The notes below the pieces were generated by a model that was given only the letters and a program-made list of their open reading frames with translations, had not been told where the DNA came from and did no database searches. This document shows, one piece after another, positions 34,576 to 43,580 of a DNA stretch of 64,000 bases. The DNA is taken from positions 372,001 through 436,000 of the forward strand of contig JADJTM010000003.1 in the NCBI GenBank assembly GCA_016711205.1. The letters are read 5' to 3'. Source of the stretch: Micropruina sp. Its GTDB lineage: Bacteria; Actinomycetota; Actinomycetes; Propionibacteriales; Propionibacteriaceae. The position numbers and the translations under genes were made by a program. Each line of letters opens with the position of its first letter. Position 1 is the stretch's first letter.

Positions 34576-35874
34576 GTGATCTCACTGAAGAAGCTCGGTG
34601 TGCTGGGTCTCGCCGCCGCACTGTCGATCTCCGTCGCCGCCTGCAGCAAGGGCGGTGGCAGCCAAGCCACCAGCAACTCCACCGCGGGGGCCAGTGGCCC
34701 GGTCGAGTTGTCGATGTGGACCCACAACGCCGGCAACAAAGAAGAGCTGGCAGCCATCACGTCGGTGGTGACCGATTTCAACGCCAGCCAGGCCAAGTAC
34801 CAGGTGAAGCTGCAGGCGTTTCCGCAGGAGTCCTACAACCAGTCGGTAACGGCGGCTGCGGCGGCTAAGAAGCTGCCGTGCATTCTCGACATCGATCAGC
34901 CGAACGTGGCCAACTGGGCCTGGGCCGGCTACCTGGCCCCGATCGAGGGCATGGACGACACGTTGGGCAAGTTCCTGCCGTCCACCGTCGCCAAGTACAA
35001 CGGCAAGACCTACGCCTACGGCTACTACGACGTGTCACTGGTCTGGGTCACCCGGGCCTCGATCCTGAAGAAGTACGGCATCCGCACCCCCACCATCGAC
35101 CAGCCGTGGACCGCCGACGAGTTCGGGGCCGCGATGAAGAAGGTCAAGGACTCGGGCGATTTCAAGTACCCGGCTGACATGGGTACCGGCTGGACCGGTG
35201 AGTGGTGGCCCTACGGGTTCTCGCCGCAACTGCAGTCCTTCGGCGGCGACCTGATCAACCGCACCGACTACAAGTCGGCCCAAGGCGCGTTGAACGGTGA
35301 CCAGGCGATCGCGTGGGCGAACTGGTTCGCCTCGATGGCCAAGGACGGCAACATGGCCAAGAAGGGCAGCTCGGATCCCTCCCAGGACTTCATGAACGGC
35401 AAGACCGCATTCCTGTGGAACGGTTCGTGGACCGCGGTCCCGACCCGCAAGAAGTTCGACGATGTGATCTTCGCCCCGCCGGTCGATTTCGGTAACGGCG
35501 CCAAGGTGGGTGGCGGCTCGTGGACGTGGGGCGCTTCCACCAACTGTGGTGATCCCGCCGGTGCCGCCGAGTATCTGAAGTTCGCTGCGGCCGACAAGTA
35601 CGTCGCGAAGGTCGCCCAGGACACCAACAACATTCCGGCCACCGACGCCGCCGCCGCCCTGGTGCCGGCGTTCGCCCCCGGCGGTGAGAACGACATCTTC
35701 CGGCAGTACTCGAAGAAGTTCACCGTGATGCGGCCCGAGACCCCCGGCTACCCGTTCATCGCGACCGAGTTCGAGAAGGCCGCCAAGGACATCCTGAACG
35801 GTGCCGACCCCAAGACGACGCTCGATCAGGCCGTCAGCAACATCGACGCCAACCAACAGCAGTACAACAGCTGA
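34576..35874 (+). CDS. Sugar ABC transporter substrate-binding lipoprotein
   Basis: 432 residues from GTG 34576, with GGAGG eight bases upstream. Lipoprotein signal LSISVAAC. Family 1 solute-binding fold: LSMWTHNAGNKEE, LPCILDIDQPNVANWAWAG, PIEGMDD, FMNGKTAFLWNGSW and the aromatic-rich GTGWTGEWWPYGF likely lining the sugar site. It binds an oligosaccharide outside the cell for the MalFG-type permease encoded next. First gene of the LacI-controlled operon. Confidence 0.9.
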   Translation: MISLKKLGVLGLAAALSISVAACSKGGGSQATSNSTAGASGPVELSMWTHNAGNKEELAAITSVVTDFNASQAKYQVKLQAFPQESYNQSVTAAAAAKKLPCILDIDQPNVANWAWAGYLAPIEGMDDTLGKFLPSTVAKYNGKTYAYGYYDVSLVWVTRASILKKYGIRTPTIDQPWTADEFGAAMKKVKDSGDFKYPADMGTGWTGEWWPYGFSPQLQSFGGDLINRTDYKSAQGALNGDQAIAWANWFASMAKDGNMAKKGSSDPSQDFMNGKTAFLWNGSWTAVPTRKKFDDVIFAPPVDFGNGAKVGGGSWTWGASTNCGDPAGAAEYLKFAAADKYVAKVAQDTNNIPATDAAAALVPAFAPGGENDIFRQYSKKFTVMRPETPGYPFIATEFEKAAKDILNGADPKTTLDQAVSNIDANQQQYNS

Positions 35875-35904
35875 CGTCGAACCCGGGCGCGAACCTCAGC
35901 CGCC

Positions 35905-36030
35905 CGTCCAGTAGGACGGGAGTGAGTTCCGTCCAGTGGGACGCGAGTGAGCTTGGTCCAGTGGGACGCGAGTGAGCTCCGTCCAGCACCCCTTTGAGCC
36001 GACGCTCGGGAGGAGGCATCAGCCCCTCCC
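35905..36030 (+). repeat. Tandem 25-bp repeats and hairpin between binding-protein and permease genes
   Basis: Three units of CGTCCAGTGGGACGCGAGTG plus AGCTT-type ends (from 35905, 35930 and 35956), each with a small GTCC/GGAC hairpin, then a CGGGAGG ... CCTCCCG stem near 36008-36027. They fill the 195-bp gap. Likely effect, by analogy with REP sequences: stabilise the upstream message so that more binding protein than permease is made. Confidence 0.65.
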
Positions 36031-36069
36031 GGGCGCCGCTCTCCCCTGAATCTCTGAAGGAGCATGTCG

Positions 36070-37020
36070 ATGTCGATTGCCGTCGCCGCCGAGTCCGCCA
36101 GCGGCCAGAAGATCGCTGCGGAGCCCCCCTCCCGCAAGCGCCGCTCCACCTCCGGCAAGGCTGCCGTCACCGGGTGGGCGATGCTCGCCCCGGCCGGCAT
36201 CTTGATGCTGGTGTTCCTGATCGTGCCGATCATCCTCACCTTGAGCCTGGCGTTCACCGATGCCCGGCTGATCTCACCCACGCCGGCCAAGTTCATCGGG
36301 TTGAACAACTTCACCCGGCTGTTCGGCAGCAACGTGTTTTGGCATTCGCTGCAGAACACCATCGTGTTCGCCCTGGTGATTGTGCCGGTGCAGTCGGCGT
36401 GCGCGCTCGGATTGGCGGTGCTGGTCAATGCCAAGGTGCGCGGCACGAACTTCTTTCGCACCGTCTACTTCCTGCCGGTGGTCACCTCGATGGTGGTGGT
36501 GTCGATGCTGTGGCTGTTCATGTATCAACAGGACGGCCTGATCAACGCCCTGCTCGCCAAGATCGGCATCGCCGGCCCCGACTGGCTGGGCGACCCCAAC
36601 ACAGCCCTGTTCGCGATCATTTTGATGTCGGCCTGGCAAGCCATGGGCTTCCACATGGTGATCTGGCTTTCTGGCCTGCAAACCATCTCGGCCGACCTGT
36701 ACGAGGCTGCGTCCCTGGACGGGGCGAACGGCTGGCAGCAGTTCGCCCACGTCACCTGGCCCGGGCTGAAACAGACCCGCACCTTCATTCTGATCACCAT
36801 CACCATCGCCGCCTTCTCACTGTTCACCCAGATCAACGTGATGACCCAGGGCGGCCCGCTCGACTCGACCTCGACCCTGGTGTTCCTGGCCGTGCGGACC
36901 GGCTTCCAACAGCAGCAGACCGGGTACGCCTCGGCCATGTCGCTGGTCTTCTTCGTGCTCGTACTCGCAGTCTCACTCGTCCAGCGTTACCTCACCCGAG
37001 ACAAGGACCTCCAACGATGA
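36070..37020 (+). CDS. Sugar ABC transporter permease (MalF-type)
   Basis: 316 residues. Two in-frame ATGs, 36064 and 36070: AAGGAG ends one base before the first but seven before the second, so 36070 is chosen. Six helices; EAA loop DLYEAASLDGANGWQQFAHVTWP. First half of the sugar channel, partnered with the next gene (4-bp ATGA overlap). The ATPase for this importer is not in the operon and is probably a shared MsmK/UgpC-type protein encoded elsewhere. Confidence 0.9.
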   Translation: MSIAVAAESASGQKIAAEPPSRKRRSTSGKAAVTGWAMLAPAGILMLVFLIVPIILTLSLAFTDARLISPTPAKFIGLNNFTRLFGSNVFWHSLQNTIVFALVIVPVQSACALGLAVLVNAKVRGTNFFRTVYFLPVVTSMVVVSMLWLFMYQQDGLINALLAKIGIAGPDWLGDPNTALFAIILMSAWQAMGFHMVIWLSGLQTISADLYEAASLDGANGWQQFAHVTWPGLKQTRTFILITITIAAFSLFTQINVMTQGGPLDSTSTLVFLAVRTGFQQQQTGYASAMSLVFFVLVLAVSLVQRYLTRDKDLQR

Positions 37021-37943
37021 GCACCACCCTCTCCCACGTGGCGACCACCGACGCGCCCGAACTGCACATCGCTGGAGAGCGCAAGAAGCCCTGGCTTCCT
37101 GCCCTGGTGATGCTGCTGCGCATCGTGCTCTGCCTGGTCTTCGGGCTACCGCTGGTGTTCCTGATCGTCAACAGCTTCAAGCCCGACAGCGCCATCTTCG
37201 GCGACCTGGGCTCGATCAACGCCTTCCTGCCGATCGGCCAGCTGTCCCTGGACAACTACGCCGGCGTCTTCGAACGGGTACCGTTCGCGACCTTTCTGCT
37301 CAACTCGGCACTCATCTCGATAGTCACTGTCGTGTTTGGCCTGATCGTCAACTCGATGGCCGCCTTCGCCCTGTCCCGCATGCAGTTCAAGGGCCAAAAG
37401 ATCGTGCTCGGCGTGATCCTCGCCACCCTCATCGTGCCCTTCGAAACCATGGCACTCCCGCTGCTGTGGTGGGTCAACCAACTGCCCTACTTCGACGGAT
37501 CGGTCGGCTGGCTCGACACCTACGAAGTACAGATCATCCCGTTCATCGCCAACGCCTTCTCGATCTATCTCTTCTACCAATACTTCGATTCGATTCCGAA
37601 AGAGCTGGACGAAGCCGCCAAAGTCGACGGCGCCGGCTGGTTCCGCATCTACCGCAGCATCGTCATGCCACTGTCCGGCCCCGCCATCGCCACGGTCGCG
37701 ATCCTCACCTTCCTGCCCGCCTGGAACAGCTACTTGTGGCCGCTCATGGTCACCCAATCCGAAGCCATCCGACCCGCCATGGTCGGCATGGACTACTTCA
37801 AGCAGATGACCGGCGCCGGCGGCACCGCCTGGGGCCAGATCATGGCCTACGCCTCCATGATCACCGTCCCCGTCCTCGCCCTATTCATCGCCTTCCAGCG
37901 CGCCTTCATCAACAGCATCGCCAGCTCCGGCGTCAAGGGCTGA
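37017..37943 (+). CDS. Sugar ABC transporter permease (MalG-type)
   Basis: 308 residues. ATG at 37017 overlaps the previous stop. Six helices, FGLPLVFLIVNSFKPDSAIF near the N terminus, and the EAA loop ELDEAAKVDGAGWFRIYRSIVMP. Second half of the sugar channel. Five bases separate its stop from the glycosidase gene, so transport and hydrolysis are one transcript. Confidence 0.9.
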   Translation: MSTTLSHVATTDAPELHIAGERKKPWLPALVMLLRIVLCLVFGLPLVFLIVNSFKPDSAIFGDLGSINAFLPIGQLSLDNYAGVFERVPFATFLLNSALISIVTVVFGLIVNSMAAFALSRMQFKGQKIVLGVILATLIVPFETMALPLLWWVNQLPYFDGSVGWLDTYEVQIIPFIANAFSIYLFYQYFDSIPKELDEAAKVDGAGWFRIYRSIVMPLSGPAIATVAILTFLPAWNSYLWPLMVTQSEAIRPAMVGMDYFKQMTGAGGTAWGQIMAYASMITVPVLALFIAFQRAFINSIASSGVKG

Positions 37944-37948
37944 GCGCG

Positions 37949-38893
37949 GTGTTCGACCTACCTGAGGCCTACGTGTGGGACTTCTGGGTCGTGGACGACT
38001 CGGAGCGGTACCACCTGTTCTTCCTCTACGCGTCACGGGCGTTGCAGAACCCGGACGCCCGGCACTACCGCGCGTCCGTGGGGCACGCGGTGTCGAGTGA
38101 CCTGACCAACTGGACGCGGGTCACCGACGCCCTGGTGCGCAGCGACGCCCCGGCCGCCGACGACCTGGCCACCTGGACCGGCTCGATCACCCGGGGTCCG
38201 GACGGGCTGTGGTACCTGATCTACACCGGGGCCACCGCGGCCCCGAACGGGTCGAACGTGCAGACCATCTGCTGCGCGACCTCGTCCGACCTGTACGAGT
38301 GGACGAAGGCGCCGGGCCCGATTCTGCGGGCCGACCCGCGCTGGTATGAGCTGCTCAGCGACGGGCACTGGCACGACGAGGCGTTCCGCGACCCGTTCGT
38401 GTTCGCCGACCCGTCGGGGGACGGCTGGCATCTGCTGATCACCGCTCGGGCCAACCATGGTGCGCCCGACGACCGGGGGGTGGTGGGCCACGCGACGTCC
38501 CCGGACCTGTTCACGTGGACGATGCAACCGCCCTTGTCGCAGCCCGGTCAGGGGTTCGGGCAGATGGAGGTCTTCGACCTCGTCCGGCTCGGGGGACGCG
38601 ACTACCTGCTGTTCAACTGCCTGGCCGGCTACCTGTCGACAGCGCACCGGGCGACCGGTACCTCGGGGGGTGTGTGGCTGGCGCCGGCCGAGTCGGCGCT
38701 CGGTCCGTACGACCTGGCCGGGGCGCAGCTCATCACGGGCAGTGACCTGTATGTCGGGCGCTTCGTGACCACACGATCGGGCGAACCGGTGTTCCTGGCG
38801 TTTCGCCACGCGGGCCCGGACGGCACCTTCGTCGGCGGAATCACCGACCCGCTGCCGGTGAGCGTCCAGGATGGACGGGTGTCCCTCGGCTGA
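37949..38893 (+). CDS. Five-bladed beta-propeller glycosidase (GH32/GH43-like)
   Basis: 314 residues from GTG 37949. Shows the three acidic positions of clan GH-F/J propellers: YVWDFWVVDD (nucleophile/base Asp), FRDPFVF (transition-state Asp of the RDP motif) and GQMEVFDL (acid Glu); blade repeats include YHLFFLYAS, WYLIYTGAT and YLLFNCLAG. No signal peptide, so it should act on imported sugar. A beta-fructosidase (GH32/GH68-like) is favoured over an arabinosidase, but the substrate is open. Last gene of the LacI-controlled operon. Confidence 0.8.
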   Translation: MFDLPEAYVWDFWVVDDSERYHLFFLYASRALQNPDARHYRASVGHAVSSDLTNWTRVTDALVRSDAPAADDLATWTGSITRGPDGLWYLIYTGATAAPNGSNVQTICCATSSDLYEWTKAPGPILRADPRWYELLSDGHWHDEAFRDPFVFADPSGDGWHLLITARANHGAPDDRGVVGHATSPDLFTWTMQPPLSQPGQGFGQMEVFDLVRLGGRDYLLFNCLAGYLSTAHRATGTSGGVWLAPAESALGPYDLAGAQLITGSDLYVGRFVTTRSGEPVFLAFRHAGPDGTFVGGITDPLPVSVQDGRVSLG

Positions 38894-38993
38894 GCGTCCG
38901 GGTCGAAGCCGCCGGAACGCGTCCAGCCGTCCACCATGCGGCATGGGGCGTCCAGAACCCGGCGACGATTTCGTGCCGACTCGGCGAGCACGG

Positions 38994-38999
38994 TAGATT
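38994..38999 (+). promoter_or_regulatory. -10 element for rplY-pth
   Basis: TAGATT at 38994-38999, about 118 bp before the rplY ATG; -35 not clear. The 224-bp gap between the glycosidase and rplY shows no gene. Confidence 0.4.
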
Positions 39000-39117
39000 A
39001 TCGGGGTTGCCTCGGCGAGGGGCCCCGGGCCCGTGATCGACTAGGTGTGCGCGATCCGCGTGCCCTCCCTCGTCCGAGATTCGAGTTGCAGACGAGGTAG
39101 AGAAGAGGTAGCCACTC

Positions 39118-39768
39118 ATGGCTGAAGTCAAGATTTCTGCAGTTGCCCGAACCGAGTTCGGTAAGGGCGCCGCCCGCCGCACGCGTCGCGACGGCCTGGT
39201 TCCCGCCGTGCTGTACGGCCACGGCACCGACCCCCAGCACGTGTCGCTGCCGGGCCACGAGACCCTGCTGGCCCTGCGTGTCGCGAACGCGCTGCTGTCG
39301 ATCAGCGTCGACGGCGACACCCCACAGCTGGCACTTCCCAAGCAGGTGCAGCGCAACCCGATCAGGGGCAACCTCGAGCACGTCGATCTGGTGATCGTGC
39401 GGCACGGCGAGAAGGTCACCGTCGAGGTGCGGCTCAACGTGATCGGCGCGGACGATCGTCCCGACCGGGTGATCGTGATGGATCAGCAGACCATCGCGCT
39501 CGAGGTCGAGGCCACGAACATTCCGGTCGCCGTCGACATCGACGTCACGGGTCTCGGTGTCGGCGACTCGATCGCCGCCAAGGACCTGAACCTGCCCGAG
39601 GGTGCCGCCTTCCCCGGCGCGCCCGACGACCTGATCCTGAGCGTGGCCGCGGCCAAGTCCCAGGAGCAGATCGACGCCGAGCTGGACGCCGCCGTGGCCG
39701 GGGCCACCGACGAGGACCAGGCCGCGAGCACTGCCGAGCCGGTCGAGGCCGAAGGCGAGAGCGAGTAA
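39118..39768 (+). CDS. rplY: 50S ribosomal protein L25/general stress protein Ctc
   Basis: 216 residues, the long Ctc form: an L25 5S-rRNA-binding domain (about 1-95; RTEFGKGAARRTRRDGLVPAV, LYGHGTDPQHV) plus a C-terminal TL5-type beta domain (about 96-190) and an acidic tail ending EAEGESE. Binds 5S rRNA in the large subunit. Followed nine bases later by pth, a conserved pair. Confidence 0.94.
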   Translation: MAEVKISAVARTEFGKGAARRTRRDGLVPAVLYGHGTDPQHVSLPGHETLLALRVANALLSISVDGDTPQLALPKQVQRNPIRGNLEHVDLVIVRHGEKVTVEVRLNVIGADDRPDRVIVMDQQTIALEVEATNIPVAVDIDVTGLGVGDSIAAKDLNLPEGAAFPGAPDDLILSVAAAKSQEQIDAELDAAVAGATDEDQAASTAEPVEAEGESE

Positions 39769-39777
39769 GCAGCGCCC

Positions 39778-40377
39778 ATGGCTGCATGGCTGGTGGTCGG
39801 GCTCGGAAATCCGGGCCCGACCTACGCATCTCACCGGCACAACGTCGGCTTCATGGTCGCCGACGAGCTGGCGCGGCGGGCACGCGCCGCCTTCGCCGCA
39901 CCCAAAGGCATGCGCGCCGAGGTGAGCGAGACCCGGCTGACCGCGCTGGGCATGGGCACGGTCGGCACGGACGCTCACCGCATCGTCCTGCTCAAACCGC
40001 GCACCTTCATGAATGATTCGGGCGCGGCGGTGGGCAAAGCATGTGCCTACTACGGGGTCGACCCGTCCGGTGTGCTCGTCGTGCATGACGAACTCGACCT
40101 CGATTTCGGGCAGTTGCGGCTCAAGTTCGGCGGCGGAGACAACGGCCACAACGGCCTCAAGTCGATCCGCTCGGTGCTCGGCACCGGCGACTTCTACCGA
40201 GTCCGCTTCGGCATCGGACGACCCCCCGGCCGCCAGGCACCCTCGGACTTCGTGCTCACCGCCTTTCCGGCGGCGATGCGCACCGACGTGCAGCTCGAGA
40301 TCGGGCGCAGCGCCGACGCGGTCGAAACACTGATTCTGCGCGGCCTCGAACCGGCGCAGAACATGTTCAACTCCTGA
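39778..40377 (+). CDS. pth: Peptidyl-tRNA hydrolase
   Basis: 199 residues. LVVGLGNPGPTYASHRHNVGF with catalytic His and Asn, LLKPRTFMNDSG, VVHDELDLDFG with catalytic Asp, GGGDNGHNGLKSI and RFGIGRPPG. It recycles peptidyl-tRNA released from stalled ribosomes. Downstream of rplY and probably co-transcribed. Confidence 0.95.
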   Translation: MAAWLVVGLGNPGPTYASHRHNVGFMVADELARRARAAFAAPKGMRAEVSETRLTALGMGTVGTDAHRIVLLKPRTFMNDSGAAVGKACAYYGVDPSGVLVVHDELDLDFGQLRLKFGGGDNGHNGLKSIRSVLGTGDFYRVRFGIGRPPGRQAPSDFVLTAFPAAMRTDVQLEIGRSADAVETLILRGLEPAQNMFNS

Positions 40378-40566
40378 CGCCGACGGTCGCGGCGGCGCAC
40401 GTGTGCGAAACTGAGGTGTCGCAGCGGCTGAACAGATGCCGGCTCCGGCCTACTCAGGACGGATCTCTGTGACCCCCCACCAACTCGGTGACTTCGCATC
40501 TCGTGTCTTCTCTCATGTGAGTGCGCGCCCGCACGCGAAGACCGATGTAGTACGTCGGACCGCGCC

Positions 40567-40974
40567 GTGACCTGGCGGCTCGAATGCTGTCTGTGCGGCC
40601 AAACCGTGGGCGCGCGACGGCTGGTGTATGTGCTGGACGACGAGTGGTTGCGGCAGCATGCCGATGCCAACGGACGGCTGGCCTGCGCGACGTGCGTGTC
40701 CACCCGGGCGTTCGATTGCGCCGAAGCATCACCCGCCGATCACGTGCCCCCTCCTCATCAGGCCAGCGGCCACGGCAGCTGCGATTCGTGGCACCACCTG
40801 CGCGATCAGGGACTGGTCAAGGCGATGGTGTGGGAGCACCCGGAATCAGCGGTGCGGCAGGGCGCCCGGGAGTATCTGCAGTTCGCCGTCGAAAAGCGTC
40901 GCCTCCCACCCGTGCTGATGGCCCGCGCACACCGGGTGCTGACGGGGAAGCCCGAACCCGAGGCGGAACACTAG
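40567..40974 (+). CDS. Hypothetical protein with a zinc-ribbon-like N terminus
   Basis: 135 residues from GTG 40567. An N-terminal four-cysteine site, CCLCG ... CATC (about residues 7-10 and 40-43), suggests a zinc ribbon; the middle holds HGSCDSWHHLRDQG and the C-terminal half is helical (ESAVRQGAREYLQFAVEKRR). I do not recognise the family. The 190 bp before it show no gene; no clear promoter. Confidence 0.65.
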   Translation: MTWRLECCLCGQTVGARRLVYVLDDEWLRQHADANGRLACATCVSTRAFDCAEASPADHVPPPHQASGHGSCDSWHHLRDQGLVKAMVWEHPESAVRQGAREYLQFAVEKRRLPPVLMARAHRVLTGKPEPEAEH

Positions 40975-41083
40975 AGTCCAGAACGCCGGCCCCTGGTCTC
41001 ACGATCCGCGACTTCACTCATCGAGGCGGCGATGGGCCAGACGTGCGCGGGCCCGCTTGTGGCGGGCCTGTGGGTTCGCGCAG

Positions 41084-41243
41084 TTGTGGTTGATATGACG
41101 ACGGGTACATCTCGCCCTCGCCGCCACCGCGACTATATGGTTGATATGGATACCCCCGCCGGGTATTCATAACCACCACAAAGTGGCGAAACCGCGCCCG
41201 GTGCTCGCCAGACCCCGGTCAGGGAATTCATAAGCACCATAAA
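41084..41243. repeat. Four-copy palindromic motif in a gene-free gap
   Basis: Within the 450-bp gap 40975-41425: TTGTGGTTGATATG (41084-41097); TGGTTGATATGGATACCC (41138-41155) facing GGGTATTCATAACCACCA (41161-41178) across five bases, 15 of 18 pairs matching; and ATTCATAAGCACCATAAA (41226-41243). Two copies point right and two left. It looks like a regulatory or recombination site array. The rest of the gap shows nothing recognisable. Confidence 0.55.
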
Positions 41244-41425
41244 CCGGCGCTTCGGCGACACCCGGCCCCTCGTCACCCCGCCAACAGCCCGTCGCACGAG
41301 GCTGCAGCCTCGGCGCGGATGCTCCCCGCGTTGGTGCAGGTCGAGCGCGAGGTTGCCGGGTGAGGCGATCGAGGTGCACGAGCATGCAAGGCATGCCGGT
41401 CTGGGAGGGTTCGCTCCGACCGCGC

Positions 41426-42007
41426 TCAGTCCGGACGGGTCTGCCGAATCACCTCATTGAAGGGCAGCTGATTGCGCCATCGCCACTGGGTGACGGCGTC
41501 GTGGGCAGCGGCCCGGTCCGCCGGATCGGCCGCCGACAAGTGCCATTCGACCGCATCGTCGGCGTAGTCGATCCAAGCGATCGGACGGACAGCACGGATG
41601 GCGTCCAGAGCAGGCGCAACCTCCCAACCCTGGGCCAGTAGAACCGCGAAGGCCCCCGACGGACCCCGGTTGACCCCGGCATGACAATGCACCAACAGTT
41701 TCGTCCGCGGATGAGCCAGTGCGGCCTCCGTCCAATCGATCAGGGTCTGGAAGTACTCGCCGGGAATCGTCTGACCCATGTCTTCGACGGGATGGTGCAG
41801 GTAGCTGATCTGTGGAGCGTATTGGGCGACGAGTTCAGCGTCCGACCACTCGTAACGCAGATCGGCGATGTGGGTGATGCCGCGGGCGACGAGTTCATCA
41901 ATCTGCCGTCGGGCACGACGCGGATCGTCCGCCAGGCCACCGCCCACGGCGAGGCGTTCGGTGACGAAGTCGGCGTCCACGTGCTCGAAGGTCGGGAGTG
42001 CATTCAT
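41426..42007 (-). CDS. Dual-specificity protein phosphatase family protein
   Basis: 193 residues from ATG 42007, preferred over 42019 because AGGA lies four bases upstream. Cys-based phosphatase loop HCHAGVNRGPS (107-117) with nucleophile C108 and R114; upstream GITHIADLRYEWSD and PVEDMGQTIPGEYF supply the expected general-acid region. Cytoplasmic. Substrate may be phosphotyrosine, phosphoserine or a small phosphate ester. It sits alone next to the IS element, in the accessory stretch between pth and mfd. Confidence 0.85.
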   Translation of the reverse strand: MNALPTFEHVDADFVTERLAVGGGLADDPRRARRQIDELVARGITHIADLRYEWSDAELVAQYAPQISYLHHPVEDMGQTIPGEYFQTLIDWTEAALAHPRTKLLVHCHAGVNRGPSGAFAVLLAQGWEVAPALDAIRAVRPIAWIDYADDAVEWHLSAADPADRAAAHDAVTQWRWRNQLPFNEVIRQTRPD

Positions 42008-42080
42008 GGTTCCTGACATTAGGCCGCTATCGCCCTACTCGCTCGCCTAACTACTTGCCGCTCGCCAAGCTCCGAAGTTG

Positions 42081-43129
42081 TCAACCTGGTGTGGACAGTT
42101 CGCGAGTGTTGATGCCGGTGGGTCCGACGGTGGGGGCTCGGGGTGCTTGTCGGAAGCGGTTGGGGTGTGCGGCGTGGTAGGCGTCGAGTTGTGCTTGCCG
42201 TCGGGCTTGGTCGGTGGCGACGGTGCCGTGGTAGACGGCAGCCGGGGTGTAGTAGCCGATGCCGGAGTGTCTGTGGTGGTTGGCGTATCGATCGAGGAAA
42301 GCTTGTGTCCAGGCGCGGGCGTGGTCGATGTCATCGAACCGGGGTGGGTGGTCGATGTCGTATTTGATGGTTTTAAACATGGATTCGGAAAACGGGTTGT
42401 CGTTGCTGACGCGCGGACGGGAGAACGATCCGGTGACGTGGTGGTCGTTGAAGACGCCGGCCAGGTCGGCTGAGCGCATCGCGGAGCCGTTATCGGCATG
42501 GACGACATCCACGTGGCCGTGTTGCTGGAACGCGCGCCGGAAGAGCCTTTTGGCGGCGTGGCTGGTGGTAGTGGGTTCGATCAGCCAGCCGGTCGGGAAG
42601 CGAGAGTAGACGTCGAGGATCAGCATCAACTGGTAACACTCGAGGCCTTCTGGGCCGCCGCACAACTCGGTCGCGTCCCAGGACCACAGTTGGTTCGGTC
42701 GGAACGCCTGCGCGGTCGGAGCGGGCCGTTTCCGGCGTGATCCGCTGCCTTGGCTCCGTTGCCGGCGGCGATCCCCGACCAGGTTCTCGGATCGGGCGAT
42801 CCGGTAGAACGTGGCTTGCGAACAGCTCACCTGCCCGGCATCGAAACTGCGCCAATAGGTTTGCACGACCGACAGCTCGGCGTATTCATCCGCCACCAGC
42901 GACTCGATCACTTGGGCCCGCTCGGCCTCGGCCAGGGCCGCCGGCTGGTGCCGGTCACGATGCGGCACCGGCTCCGGCACCCGCCGATCGTGACAATAAC
43001 CCTGGTCAACCGATAGAAAGAGGCGCGTGGCAGGCCAGTGACACGACAGGCTCGGCTAATCGTCCAGCCCGCCGTCGTTGACAGCGCTGAGACCGCGTCG
43101 GTCAGGACAACTTGAGCCGCTTCAGCCAT
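42081..43129 (-). pseudogene. IS3-family transposase OrfB (DDE), frame broken by one base
   Basis: N-terminal part from ATG 43129: MAEAAQVVLTDAVSALS ... ACRVTGLPRASFYRLTR, a helix-turn-helix of the HTH_21 kind. It continues in the next frame as GYCHDRRVPEPVPHRDRHQP and on through the integrase core: LWSWDATEL (first Asp), VVHADNGSAM (second Asp) and DNPFSESMFKTIKY (Glu). Adding one G to the GGG run at 43000-43002 (complement) joins the two into about 349 residues. It cuts and joins transposon ends together with OrfA. Confidence 0.82.
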
Positions 43130-43151
43130 GACGCGTACTCGGTCGCGGACA

Positions 43152-43580
43152 TCAACGCCGGCGGGATCTGCGAATCCGGTTCCGAGCTCGTCGTGATCCC
43201 TCCAAGAGCTCGAACGCTTTTCCCAGGATCTCGGTTGCCGCTTCGGCCTGAGCGGTCTTGCGCCGCAGCGTTTCATTCTCGGCCCGCAATCGAGCCAACT
43301 CGGCACGCATCTGACCCACATCCGAGCGGCTCGCCACCCGCTGCTGAGACTGCTCCAGCTCGCCGTTATCCCGCGCCCGCACCCACGCATAGACGGTGTT
43401 CCGATCCAGTCCGTACTCCCGCAATAGCCGCGTCTTCGCACCCCGCTCAACGCACCCATCCCACGCGCGCAAGAACTCCACCCGAAACTCCAACGAAAGC
43501 GTCGATGCCCCCCAGCCGACATCCCCGGCTCCACACTGATCTGACCCACGCCCTGCCCTCCCACTCGCGAACTGTCTCAC
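43152..43580 (-). CDS. IS3-family transposase OrfA
   Basis: 142 residues. Helix-turn-helix LLREYGLDRNTVYAWVRARD and a leucine-zipper-like coiled coil AELARLRAENETLRRKTAQAE followed by LGKAFELLE, the standard OrfA layout for IS end binding and dimerisation. The stop lies 22 bp before the orfB ATG; many IS3 elements make an OrfAB fusion by -1 frameshifting, but I see no clear slippery heptamer here. Confidence 0.8.
   Translation of the reverse strand: MRQFASGRAGRGSDQCGAGDVGWGASTLSLEFRVEFLRAWDGCVERGAKTRLLREYGLDRNTVYAWVRARDNGELEQSQQRVASRSDVGQMRAELARLRAENETLRRKTAQAEAATEILGKAFELLEGSRRARNRIRRSRRR

Noticed and set aside
41032..41172. A 46-codon frame ending VVDMTTG...YMVDMDTPAGYS
   Set aside because: The repeated VDM motif simply reflects the DNA motif array; no ribosome site or homology that I recognise.
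43130..43152. Programmed -1 frameshift signal between IS orfA and orfB
   Set aside because: I could not find an A-rich or similar slippery heptamer in the overlap region.
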